Assembly: GCA_018136815.1 (NCBI GenBank)
Contig: CM030938.1
Location: 594,128 to 658,127, forward strand
Length of the DNA: 64,000 nucleotides
Reading direction: 5' to 3'
Source: Isochrysis galbana
Lineage: Eukaryota > Haptophyta > Isochrysidales > Isochrysidaceae
Made by a program: the position numbers and the translations under genes
The notes under the pieces: model-generated
What the model saw: only the letters and a program-made list of their open reading frames with translations
Told to the model about the DNA's origin: nothing
Databases searched by the model: none
In this document: one piece after another, positions 53,494 through 62,965 of the stretch
Layout: every line of letters starts with the position of its first letter
Numbering within the stretch: position 1 is the stretch's first letter

Positions 53494-53759
53494 TTTCAAC
53501 GAGATTTCGGCGCGCGGCCCGCCCGATTGGCGTGACTGTGCGTGCGGGTGGCCCTTGTGTGTTTGGTGTCTTGTGTCTTGCGGGGTGCTCCTCATCTGGA
53601 TGGATCGTCGATATCGGGCGCGCGCCGCGCCCGGCATGAGTTCGAAGTTGGGCTCTCCGGGCCTCCCTTGGAGACGTCGGACATCCAATGGGCTCCACAG
53701 ATGGCTGATTTCAACGAGATTTCGGCGTGCGCCCGCCCGATTGTCGTGACTGTGCGGGT
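53494..53759. repeat. Satellite-like unit S1 (second copy)
   Basis: Continuation of the S1 array after the insertion: GCGCGGCCCGCCCGATTGGC through GGATCGTCGATATCGGGCGC and GCTGATTTCAACGAGATTTC, then into the next unit at CGTGACTGTGCGGGT, where the hAT-like element is inserted. Confidence 0.75.
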
Positions 53760-54672
53760 CAAGGCTAGGGACTAGGAGAAGCAGTTAACTAGTTAACTCA
53801 GTTAGTGGTTGTTAGCTACCTCCTAAATAGCGCAAGTAGTTAACTAACTGCCCCCAACTCGCAAGTAACTACTATTGACTCGCAAGCAACTAGGGCTGAG
53901 CAAGTCTCCTTCGCAGTTAACTACACGAACGGCGTCGAAGCTTCGCGCTGCGCGCGGCCCGCCATAACTAAACCTAGATAGGGTAAAGTGAAATACAAAC
54001 GCATGAATGATAACAATTATGTTTTGCCACAGCTCATAACCATCCTCAAAAGCTTTCACGCAAACAGTCACAAGTCTAGTCTAGCTAGACGTCTAGACTT
54101 ATTACATTCCTCCATTACTCCATTATTACTACTACTACTAGCTACTAGCTACTAGTATAGTAGGTAGTAGTATTCAATCCGTGTTGTACGCTGCCACAAG
54201 CTAGCGCTCGAGCGTCGAATCCTTCACAGCCTTACGGAGGTCACCATGCATTGCTCCGGCCGCGTAAAAACATACACGTTCGACCTCGTCGTCCTGCCCT
54301 GCATCAACTGCAGCGTTATTGGCAAGCTGCTCAACGGTCTCGAAATCCTCCTCGGCGCCATCGTCGGAGTTCGTCGGCGTTGGACGGAGGTTGGAGGGAG
54401 CAATGATTGAGGGACTGGGGGGAAGGCGAGAGGGGGGCCTCCTTGTACTGTACATATCCTAATTCATCTCTATTATTATAATATTTTTATATCTACTAGC
54501 TACTAGCTACTAGCAGATAACTACTAGTTAACTACCAACTTAGAAAGTCGGAAACCACGTAACTAGCAGGTAACTACTGCCAAAAACATACAACCAGTTA
54601 ACTAACTACTCCTCAATTGGCTACTAACTAGTGCCCCCCAACGTTGGTAGTTAACTACAGTCCCTGGCCTTG
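53760..54672. mobile_element. hAT-like non-autonomous transposon, 913 bp
   Basis: Ends read CAAGGCTAGGGACT and, inverted, CAAGGCCAGGGACT (one mismatch). They are flanked by the 8-bp direct repeat GTGCGGGT at 53752-53759 and 54673-54680, as expected for the hAT superfamily. Both subterminal regions are crowded with AGTTAACTA-type words, possible transposase-binding sites. The interrupted S1 unit resumes exactly after the right end. The only internal frame (54201-54455, minus, 84 codons, ending TLER) has no transposase motif. Confidence 0.85.
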
Positions 54673-54800
54673 GTGCGGGTGGCGGGTGGCCCTTGTGTAT
54701 TTTATATCTAGCGGGCCTCCTCATCTGGGTGGATCGTCGAAAACGGGCACGCACCGCGCCCGGTCTCGAGTTGAAGTTGAGCTTTTTGGCCCTTTGCGAC
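54673..54800. repeat. Satellite-like unit S1 (third copy, truncated)
   Basis: GTGCGGGTGGCGGGTGGCCC, then CTCATCTGGGTGGATCGTCG and a diverged AGTTGAAGTTGAGC end. The left part of this unit lies on the other side of the transposon. Confidence 0.7.
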
Positions 54801-54870
54801 TTTATTTAGCGTCGCTTTTTTGTTGGTTTTTGGTAACGTTTTGTTGCGTGGGGACCCAAGGGGGGGGTGG

Positions 54871-55770
54871 CATACCGCGCTTTGATGCTGGTAGCGGCAT
54901 CCATTTGGTGAGCGGTGACTTGAACGGCCTCGTGGCGCCCCCGGTCGCGGGTCGAAGTTGGGCACTCATGGCGCGTCTTGGGGCGTGACGACGTCATCAC
55001 CGGGGGCCGCAAGCGGCCGATTTCGACGCAGTGCGCGGGGGCGGCGAGCGCGATTGGCGTGGCTGTGAGGGCGGCATACCGCACTTTGGTGCTGGTAGCG
55101 GCATCCATTTGGTGAGCGGTGACTTGAACGGCCTCGTGGCGCCCCCGGTCGCGGGTCGAAGTTGGGCACTCATGGCGCGTCTTGGGGCGTGACGACGTCA
55201 TCACCGGGGGCCGCAAGCGGCCGATTTCGACGCAGTGCGCAGGGGCGACGGGCGCGATTGGCGTGGCTGTGAGGGCGGCATACCGCACTTTGGTGCTGGT
55301 AGCGGCATCCATTTGGTGAGCGGTGACTCGAACGGCCTCGTGGCGCCCCCGGTCGCGGGTCGAAGTTGGGTTCTCGAGCCCTTGGTGTTTTTAGCGGTTA
55401 GCGTCTTTAGTTTTAGTTTTTGCGATACTTACGTACACGTTCAAGTCCATAAATCATAGTGAAAATATATTGCTGCGCGTATAGAACCAGGATCTTTGGT
55501 CCGGGTCAGCTGCCGATGCCCATGGTTTCGTGTTTCGCTGCGAGTGGCGCGCATGAAGGCCACCGGTACAATAATACCGGAGGGGGGCCTGAAATATATT
55601 TCCGCACGGCCGTCAGAGGCCTGAAATCGGGTATTTTTCGAAAATTTCGCCGGAAGACCCCCGGTTTTTTTTTGCTGATCTCCCATACCAGAATCCATAG
55701 GGAGCTTATTTAGGCCTTCGTTTGCCCATTGCAGATGGTGCCCTCCGCACCCCCCTGTGAGTGACCGGGC
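54871..55770 (+). repeat. Compound dispersed repeat R, copy 1
   Basis: Two and a half tandem 204-bp units (starts at 54871, 55075, 55279: CATACCGC, GCGGCATCCATTTGGTGAGC, GCGCCCCCGGTCGCGGGTCG, GACGACGTCATCACCGG), followed by a ~400-bp unique tail with ACGTACACGTTCAAGTCCAT, GGCCTGAAATCGGGTATTTT, CATAGGGAGCTTATTTAGGC and GTGAGTGACCGGGCTAA. The same architecture is at 61320-62144. No coding region is recognised. Confidence 0.85.
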
Positions 55771-55989
55771 TAACAATGTGAATGGTCAGGGCACAGTATT
55801 TGGCTCTCGAGAGTTACCGACTCAGGCCGCCCCAAGTTGCACGTTGCAAGCAGCCACCCCAGCGGGCCTGGTTCCCTAGTATGTGTCCGAACTTGACTGA
55901 GGTCGATTAGCTTTTCTTGGCAGATGTGCTGCGTCCGAACTTGACTGCGGTATATGAGCCACTCTTGGCAGTATGTCCTCATCACGACC

Positions 55990-56082
55990 TCCTCTGTAGT
56001 CTAGTTGGTTAGGATAGTCGGCTCTCAAGAGACTTCCCCTCAGGGTGCCCGACAGACTCGGGTTCGAGTCCCGGCGGAGGAA
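55990..56082 (+). tRNA. tRNA-Glu (CUC) with 20-nt intron
   Basis: Acceptor TCCTCTG pairs with CGGAGGA; D arm GTCT-AGTTGGTTA-GGAT; anticodon stem GTCGG/CCGAC; T arm TCGGG-TTCGAGT-CCCGG; discriminator A. The anticodon loop is CU-CUC-A plus C, interrupted after position 37 by a 20-nt intron at 56028-56047. Without the intron it is 73 nt. A and B boxes are present inside the gene. Glutamate identity follows from the CUC anticodon. Confidence 0.93.
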
Positions 56083-56086
56083 CACC

Positions 56087-56091
56087 TTTTT
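56087..56091 (+). terminator. Pol III terminator of tRNA-Glu
   Basis: TTTTT five bases after the tRNA 3' end, the normal RNA polymerase III stop signal. Confidence 0.85.
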
Positions 56092-57987
56092 ATTTCTTAT
56101 TTCGGCGTCGTTTGTGCTCTCTCTCCCCGTTCCTTTTTTTGGGGAGGGTCTGCCGCCGTGAAGCCCTTTGCCTTCTGTTGCTCCCAACGCACAGGTCCAA
56201 GTGCTCCAACAAGGTACGTCCGATCGCGAGGGTTTGCGCATGCACACCCCCCCTTTCCCGGGAATGTTGCATAATGCTGTGTAATAATTTTAATGTTGTC
56301 CCCCGGAAACTGAAACATTTGCAACCCACATTTCGGGTATTATTACTTCTAACATCTGGTTTCTTGGTTTCGTTCCCACGTCTTTAGACGCGGCTCCCGA
56401 GCAATTAGAGGGCTTCGGAAGGCTTGCTTGTTCACCATCATTTCGCTGAGTTCTGAGTTGGGTTGAGAGGCCTCAACCTTAGACCTTAGAGCTCTAGAGC
56501 TCAGTTGACACATTTGTTGCTGACCCAATTCCAATTCCAATTCCTTGTGAAAAAAACCTCTGACAGACCTCTGATCTCAGATCTCCTACCGTTTTAGGGT
56601 GTGAAGCTAGCAGTTCGCTGTTCTATCCAGCGTACCGAATATGCTGGCCAGCCTCGGGCATTCGCCCAGATGTGTAGAGGATTCAGGATTCGTCGGCCCT
56701 CGGCCCCCCCACAGCCCACCGAAACGGCAAGCGTTGAAGCGGTTGTATGTGCCCACGTGCCACGTGCCCACGCGCATGTCCGTGGGTAATGTGCTTGAAG
56801 TGGAGGGGCGTATCACGCGCCGTCACCATTGGCCCTTGGCCCGTCGCCTTCATGATGCGTTTTCTCTCTCTCGAGCTAGAGCTGGATCGGCATAAGGATG
56901 AAAAGGTAAACAGTAAACACACAAAACACAAAAACAAAAAAACCGCGAATATGTACTCAAGAGGATGTGTAAAACACGGCCTCGGCAATATTGGATATTG
57001 GCAATCATTGATCATTGGCTTGCCCTAGCGCCCTAGCAAGCGCCCCAAATTTTCTTTTCTGTGAAGGTGCAACAACCTGAGGACGAATGTCAAGATCTTT
57101 GTCTTTGTGCAAGCAGGAAGCAGGGCCTGGGCACAATGCACAATGTGGATGTTGTGGTGGCTGGCGAGGTAGTCGTAGTCGCCTTTGCCGACGAGGTCCA
57201 TGCCCACAGCCACAGCCACACCGTAGACCGTAGACCGTCTGGCCACTCGATGCCTGCTTGGCGTCTGCCTCCACCGATCTTGGTGGTGCCGGACCACGAT
57301 GTGGCAAAGTGGAGCAAGTGGAAAGTGGAAAGTGGCGGCACAACCAATCATTGCTACTTGCTACAAGCACCACCGGCTTGAGGCTTGAGGTGCTGGATGC
57401 AAAAGCAGGTGTGGTGGAGACAAGGTACAAGGTACAAGGTGCCGCTGCATGTCTTCATGTCGTCATCTTCGGCTGGGTCTTCACGGGTCCCAGTGTCCCA
57501 GTCAGCTTGGCGGAGAAGCAGCCGTCCGCCACGTTGAATAAGACACAGCCTCTTGCAGCGTCCGTTTGCGGGATTGCTGCACGGCGAAGACGAGAACATC
57601 CGACCACAACCAAAGCAGAAGAAAGAACCCCCACAACACGCTGAGAACATACCGCCCCATAACCCATGAGGAGTGCGTCACGCAACCCAATGAAATAAAA
57701 GTGATAGAAGAAGAAGACCAATATATCAGCAATCAGCAAAATGCAAAATGATTTTCAAGATGAACAACATCAGGCTACACACCAACACGAATGATCTACA
57801 TCTAGGCGAACTAGGCGACACCAGGACGGTCGCAACGACCGAAGAGGAAGAGGTGGCACAGCACCACACTCCGGCCAAATGGGAGAACGAGTACAAAGGC
57901 CCGAAACATATGGAATACCTGCTAGCGGATGAATACAGCACATAGCCAAGCTGCAATACACTCTACCTCTCCTGAACATTCCCCAAA
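56092..57987. other. No recognised gene
   Basis: Less GC-rich than the rest. Short frames on both strands (for example 57005-57430 minus and 57748-57945 plus, 65 codons) show no family I know. A pyrimidine-rich part near 56110-56200 and repeated words such as AAGTGGAAAGTGG near 57320 and GGTACAAGGTACAAGGT near 57423 look like simple-sequence noise. Confidence 0.45.
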
Positions 57988-58154
57988 AAGAAGCAAGAAG
58001 CAGTCAAGGGCCACAACATTCTCCAAGAGAAAAGAGGAATAAAAAGAAGCAAGAAGCAGTCAAGGGCCACAACATTCTCCAAAAGAAAAGAGGAATAAAA
58101 AGAAGCAAGAAGCAGTCAAGGGCCACAACATTCTCCAAAAGAAAAGGAGGAATC
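57988..58154 (-). repeat. Three tandem 56-bp copies of the tRNA-Arg 3' flank
   Basis: Units start at 57988, 58044 and 58100 (AAGAAGCAAGAAGCAG ... CATTCTCCAAAAGAAAA). The third unit abuts the 3' end of tRNA-Arg. In tRNA orientation each unit carries T4 runs, so the array multiplies its Pol III terminators. Confidence 0.9.
58137..58145 (-). terminator. Pol III terminator of tRNA-Arg
   Basis: Two T4 runs on the minus strand (58142-58145 and 58137-58140) about ten bases after the tRNA 3' end. Confidence 0.7.
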
Positions 58155-58244
58155 AGCCCGAAGCGGGGTTCGAACCCGCGACCGCCTCTTGACTCCGCTC
58201 CAACCTTAGGAGAGAGGCGCTCTAATCCACTGAGCTACACGGGC
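58155..58244 (-). tRNA. tRNA-Arg (CCU) with 16-nt intron
   Basis: Acceptor GCCCGTG pairs with TTCGGGC except for a T-T mismatch at 6-67; D arm GCTC-AGTGGATTA-GAGC; anticodon stem CCTCT/AGAGG; T arm GCGGG-TTCGAAC-CCCGC; discriminator U. The loop CU-CCU-A is followed by a 16-nt intron (58191-58206) and then A38. Arginine identity follows from the CCU anticodon. Intron-free length is 74 nt. Confidence 0.92.
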
Positions 58245-58509
58245 ACCATCAGTACGCCACATAGGAACACAAAATAGTCATAAAGGTCTGAGTTTGCTGG
58301 AGCCTGCACCAAAACTTTGGGATTATGGGGCTACACGGGTACACGCACCTGCCACCTGCCGCGCGCAGAGCACGCGTCATTCGCGTCGTCCGTCAGTCTG
58401 CAAAGACTCTCTTCTCCATCTGCTTGCTGCTTGCTGCTTTGTTGCTTCTCGTTGTTTCTTTGTTGCTTCTCGTTGTGTCGTTGTTCCTTTGTTGCTTCTC
58501 GACACCAAG

Positions 58510-58566
58510 ACCATGACCATATGACCATGACCATGACCATGACCATGACCATGACCATGACCATGA
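58510..58566. repeat. (CATGAC)n microsatellite
   Basis: About nine copies of the hexamer ATGACC with one ATATGACC variant near the start. Confidence 0.95.
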
Positions 58567-58868
58567 CAGTGACAGTAACCATGCAACAATTATCAATAAT
58601 TATACTACTTACTACCTCCGTTCCAAAACAGAGATGCCTGGCACCCTTTGGGTTGGGATGAAAGTGAAAGCGCCATAAATCTGCTCAATTGGGGGCTCCA
58701 TCAAATGTGTAGTGTTGGAAAGGGTTATTATGGTATTCTAACCTCTTTTTACTTCCCACATTGCTCGCGCGTATGTGGCACTATTCCTAGGCGCGTAGCC
58801 CCCCCCCCTGAACGTTTCTCTCGTCTCTTGCACAGAATCTTTGCTCTTTGTCTTTGCCCGCGCTCTGC

Positions 58869-58897
58869 ATTGTTATTGTTATTGTTATTGTTATTGT
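58869..58897. repeat. (TTATTG)n microsatellite
   Basis: Tandem TTATTG repeats, about five units, in intergenic sequence. Confidence 0.9.
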
Positions 58898-58952
58898 CGC
58901 GCGCGTTACTTACTGTAGTAGTAGAATGTGCGTGCGTGTGAACGTAGACGGA

Positions 58953-59030
58953 TAGGGGTAGGCCAAAATATCCACAATTTTTTGCCCAAATATCCATCGG
59001 CAATATCTCCCATATATCCGAAAAATCGGA
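58953..59030. repeat. Solo end of the TAGGGGTAGGCC transposon family
   Basis: TAGGGGTAGGCCAAAATATCC with CCCAAATATCC nearby matches the terminal and subterminal words of the element at 59183-60089, but no opposite end is seen before that element starts. Probably a truncated copy. Confidence 0.6.
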
Positions 59031-59182
59031 CTCGTCCTCGTTCTCGTCGCAGGTGTTCGCCGTCGTGGGTTTTCCCCCAGCGGTTAGCCTACTCCCTCGC
59101 CCTTGTTTTCATCAGTGCAGGGGAAGTTGTCACGGATGGTTTTGCGTGGGTTGCACCCTAGAACTTATATTGGGATGAGGAG

Positions 59183-60089
59183 TAGGGGTAGGCCATAATA
59201 TGTAGAAAAAAGTGCCCAAATACGTCATCACGATATGTCGTTTATATGCGAGGCTCTCACCCAAATATGTAGGAAATATGTAGATATGCGCCCGTCGCCC
59301 GTCGCCGCGGTAGATAGGCACGATAGTCATAGTCATAGTAATTAGTCATAGCGTATATATATAGATATAGTGAGTGTTACTAAATAGAAATAGCATCCGC
59401 ATATTATGTTTTACTGCACATTTCATAGCCAAGGGCGCTCTCACGTTTCACGCTCTCACATGCAGCGCTCATTCTCACGACGTTTGTTGCTATTGTAACG
59501 CATCATGACAGACGATTGCACCTAATCGGCCAAAGTAGTGGACCGATCAGATGGGAAAAGCCATGCAAGCAAGGAAAACACACGCTCACACGATGCCGAA
59601 TTAGGAGAGAGAGACATGACACTCCTAGCAGCCATGGCCCAAGTTGGGAACAGAGAATGATTTGAAGCCCTCAGGCGCGCGCGCAGGGGAACTGCTTGCG
59701 CTGTTCCTGGGCGACGTGGCGCGGCCCGAGCGACGACGCTTGCTGGCTAGGCACTTGAAGGCGAGGGTGGGGCGGAGTGGCATGTCACGAATGCATTCGT
59801 GACGCGCGGGCCGGCGTGGCAGCGCAAGCCGGCAAGCCGGGGGAGAGCCTCGCCTGGCATGCTCTCTCGCCCGCTCCCCGCTCCTCGCCCCCCCGCGCCC
59901 CGCGCCCCCCCCCCCCCCCCCAGCGCGCCCCCCCGCGCCCCCCCCTTTATCCCGTTGGCTCCCGCCCAAATATGTACCGGCGCCCGGGCCCGTGCCACCC
60001 AAATATGTAGTAAATATGTCGACATATCAGTTTGCCAGAATCGTACCCAAATATGTAGTACGATATGTATATATTATGGCCTACCCCTA
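59183..60089. mobile_element. hAT-like non-autonomous transposon, 907 bp
   Basis: Terminal inverted repeats TAGGGGTAGGCCATAATAT (19 bp perfect) at both ends, flanked by the 8-bp direct repeat ATGAGGAG at 59175-59182 and 60090-60097. Subterminal CCCAAATATGTAG words occur several times near both ends. The middle is GC-rich, with a perfect 20-bp palindrome (GTCACGAATGCATTCGTGAC, 59785-59804) and a C-run. No transposase frame is visible. Confidence 0.87.
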
Positions 60090-60097
60090 ATGAGGAG

Positions 60098-60401
60098 GTG
60101 GAGAGGGCCGCATGAGTCGAGCCGTGATCTCTCCCCTTCTCTCCTTGTTCGCTTGTGTGAGTCTCCCAGCACGCAATCCCCCCGTGTGTGCGTTTGATTT
60201 GTGAGCGATACTGTTTTAGTGTGCCCTGTGCGTTCCGTGGCCCCCTTTGGTATCATTTAACGTGTCATGAAGTAAAAGTAACAGCGGATGCGCGGCGCGC
60301 CGCGTCGCGGTCTCATCCTCGAGCCACGGGGGGCCGCGCTGCGGCCTCATTGTGATAGAAGTGTTGTAGATTCCCTCCTTCTCCTTACGGACAAAAAATT
60401 C
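60098..60401. other. No recognised gene
   Basis: Short flank between two repeat elements. No coding or RNA signal is apparent. Confidence 0.4.
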
Positions 60402-61036
60402 CGTCCTAGAAACTAGGACCACGTCCTAGAAAATTCTTGGATTTCTAGGACTCTGCCGATCATGCCTCCATTGTAGCCCATGGTGAGCTTATGAGACATC
60501 CCATCACCTGGAGCAAACCATCTCCACAACCCATTCAACCTTAGCTCTCCCCATGACCAACTCTGCGGAGCTTGTCTTTGCTTACTTTTGCTACCACATT
60601 CAGCATGCGGTGCTGCACTCGGGCGTCCGCTCGCACCAGAGGAGTTTTATTTTAGACCCTTTGGAGCAGTAGGCTAGCGGATTGGACACTTAGATGACAA
60701 AACCAAGCTTGGTGGTCACTGAAGGTCTCAAAGAGGGCAGTCAAAGCAACATTTCATCTCCTGGGGACCATGGGTAGAAGAGCTCCCCATTGGGTGGTAT
60801 CAGCCATTTCTCCTGTTTCTAGGACAAGCAGCAATTCCGACCAGGTGACCCGCAAACGCGTCACAAAACTTGGTGTTGCTGAGGGAATGGTGCCTAGGTA
60901 CACTTGGAACATTTAATGAGGACATGCATGTGGTAACTCAATAGCCAAGGTTTGGGACAAAATAACATGGTATGCTCATGTTCTCACCTAGCAAAGTCCG
61001 TCCTAGTTTCTAGGACGGGTCCTAGAAAGCTGGGTA
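60402..61036. repeat. Candidate element bounded by GTCCTAG palindromes
   Basis: Left edge carries CCGTCCTAGAAACTAGGACC plus GTCCTAGAAAATTC and TTTCTAGGAC. Right edge carries GTCCGTCCTAGTTTCTAGGA and GGTCCTAGAAAGC. The palindrome CGTCCTAG-TTT-CTAGGACG is found at both borders. The interior (about 550 bp) has no ORF. I could not find a target duplication, so the limits are approximate. Confidence 0.5.
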
Positions 61037-61319
61037 CCTTTATCCGCTTACTTCTACTAACCCTCCCCTTGTAACTGTCGATCGCATCGGCTCTCCCGTC
61101 GTATCGTCGCTCCCCTCCCGTCGCATCGTCGCTCTTCTTTCGGGCTTCTCTTCCTTGTTTTTCCATTCCCGTGTTTCCCCGTTTGAGTGGGGAAAGATAC
61201 GTGAATGTGAGGGGAAGTGGGGTCAGTGTTGAGGGAGCGTGACATCTTGTTCTTGGTAGTCGTTCTCTCGTTCTCTCGTTCCCGTCGTTCGTCCTCGTTC
61301 GTTCGTTCACGCTTTCGCG
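61037..61319. other. No recognised gene
   Basis: Rich in CGTTCTCTCGTT-like and CGTCGCATCGTCGCTC-like short words. No gene is recognised. Confidence 0.4.
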
Positions 61320-62144
61320 TCGAAGTTGGGCGCTCACGGTGCGTCTTGGGGGCGTGACGTCGTCATCACCGGCGCCCGCAAAGGGCTGATTTCGACGCGG
61401 TGCGCGGGGGCGGCGGGCGCGATTGGCGTGGCTGTGAGGGCGGGATGTCGCGATATGGATATGGTGCGCGATGCGGCATCTACTCGGTGAGCGGGCACAA
61501 GAACGGCCTCGTGGCGCCGCCGGTCGCGGGTCGAAGTTGGGCGCTCACGGTGCGTCTTGGGGGCGTGACGTCGTCATCACCGGCGCCCGCAAAGGGCTGA
61601 TTTCGACGCGGTGCGCGGGGGCGGCGGGCGCGATTGGCTTGGCTGTGAGGGCGGGATGCCGCGATATGGTGCGTGATGCGGCATCTACTCGGTGAGCGGG
61701 CACAAGAACGGCCTCGTGGCGCCGCCGGTCGCGGGTCGAAGTTGGGCTCTCTATCCCTTGGCGATTTTAGCGTTGAGCGTCTTCATAGTTTTTGTGATAA
61801 TTACGTACACGTTCAAGTCCATGAAATCATAGAAGTATTGTATTGCGGTGCGTACAGAACCAGGCTGTATCGACCGTGTTTGCTGGTGATGACCATGGCT
61901 TCGTAATGCGCTGCGAGAGGCGCGCTTGAAGGCCATCGATAAAATTATACCGGAGGGGGCCCGTTGTATATTTCTGCGCGGCTGTCAGAGGCCTGAAATT
62001 GAGTATTTTTCGAAAATTTTGCCGGAGGACCCCGGATTTTTTTTGCTGATCTCTCATACCAGAACCTATAGGGAGCTTATTTAGGTCCTCGTTTGCCCAT
62101 TACCGATGGTGCCCTTCGCACCCCCCTAGTGAGTGACCGGGCTA
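61320..62144 (+). repeat. Compound dispersed repeat R, copy 2
   Basis: Two tandem units of 211 and 205 bp (starts 61320 and 61531, third start 61736) followed by the same ~400-bp tail as copy 1 (ACGTACACGTTCAAGTCCAT, GGCCTGAAATTGAGTATTTT, TATAGGGAGCTTATTTAGGT, GTGAGTGACCGGGCTAA). Same orientation as 54871-55770. Tail sequences are similar but clearly diverged. Confidence 0.85.
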
Positions 62145-62369
62145 AAAAAGGTCGATCGCGGATGCGACAGCATGTTCCTATGTGGGTGGAGGACTCGTTG
62201 GATTGCGCGCATAGGTGGCATATAGCATATAGGGTCTCGGTCCGGGAAACGGTTGTAGGTGCCTATTCGGCGATGTGATACACTATATAACTTACTAGTA
62301 CTAGTAATTAGTAGGTCCCTATTTGACCGCCCTAAGAGCAGCAAAAAGTGGTGGCAAAAGTGAGCAAAA
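62145..62369. other. Spacer before the 5S-derived array
   Basis: AT-richer spacer with ACTAGTACTAGTAATTAGTA near 62295-62314. No gene is recognised. Confidence 0.4.
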
Positions 62370-62849
62370 CATGCAGCACCCAGCCTTCCCGCGTGGTCCC
62401 TCACTGTTCGAGAGCAAAGAGCAGAAGGGTAAAAAGACATGCAGCACCCAGCCTTCCCGCGTGGTCCCTCACTGTTCGAGAGCAAAGAGCAGAAGGGTAA
62501 AAAAGACATGCAGCACCCAGCCTTCCCGCGTGGTCCCTCACTGTTCGAGAGCAAAGAGCAGAAGGGTAAAAAAGACATGCAGCACCCAGCCTTCCCGCGT
62601 GGTCCCTCACTGTTCGAGAGCAAAGAGCAGAAGGGTAAAAAAGACATGCAGCACCCAGCCTTCCCGCGTGGTCCCTCACTGTTCGAGAGCAAAGAGCAGA
62701 AGGGTAAAAAAGACATGCAGCACCCAGCCTTCCCGCGTGGTCCCTCACTGTTCGAGAGCAAAGAGCAAAAGGGTAAAAAAACATGCAGCACCCAGCCTTC
62801 CCGCGTGGTCCCTCACTGTTCGAGAGCAAAGAGCAAAAGGGTAAAAAAA
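62370..62849 (-). repeat. Tandem array of 5S rRNA 3' ends with terminators (seven 68-69-bp units)
   Basis: Units start at 62370, 62438, 62507, 62576, 62645, 62714 and 62782. Each holds, on the minus strand, about 35 nt equal to the 3' end of the adjacent 5S gene (with its box C region) followed by the T-run terminator and 3' flank. The two units next to the gene carry GCAAAAGGG in place of GCAGAAGGG, like the gene flank. Open frames across it are artefacts of the repeat length being a multiple of 3. Confidence 0.92.
62843..62849 (-). terminator. Pol III terminator of 5S rRNA
   Basis: T7 on the minus strand directly at the 3' end of the 5S gene. Confidence 0.85.
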
Positions 62850-62965
62850 CATGCAGCACCTAGCCTTCCCGCGTGGTCCCCCACCGCAGTACTACCTGGG
62901 CTCGACCCTGCTTAACTGCGCTGTTCGGATGGGAAGCGGTGACCCAGGGTGAAATGGCCGCATGT
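62849..62965 (-). rRNA. 5S ribosomal RNA
   Basis: About 117 nt. Minus strand begins ACATGCGGCCATTTCACCC and contains the eukaryotic internal promoter: box A-like CAGTTAAGCAGGG, an intermediate element GTCG, and box C-like GTGGGGGACCACGCGGGAA. It ends GGTGCTGCATGT, whose last bases pair with the first six (ACATGC/GCATGT) to form helix I. T7 follows. It aligns over its whole length with eukaryotic 5S rRNA, for example in GGCCAT, AAGCAGGGTCG, TAGTACT and GGGTGCTG-like blocks. This is a core translation component transcribed by Pol III. Confidence 0.93.

Noticed and set aside
57005-57650. Minus-strand frames that might be a host gene (segments such as GMDLVGKGDYDYLA)
   Set aside because: Segments change frame, no family is recognisable and no good splice model was found; left as unannotated.
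62370-62849. Possible CRISPR array
   Set aside because: Units are tandem copies with identical spacers, derived from the 5S 3' end, in a eukaryotic genome with no cas genes in the window.
62126-62915. Long repetitive frames of 152-221 codons on both strands
   Set aside because: They arise from the 69-bp 5S-derived array (69 is divisible by 3) and partly read across the 5S gene itself.
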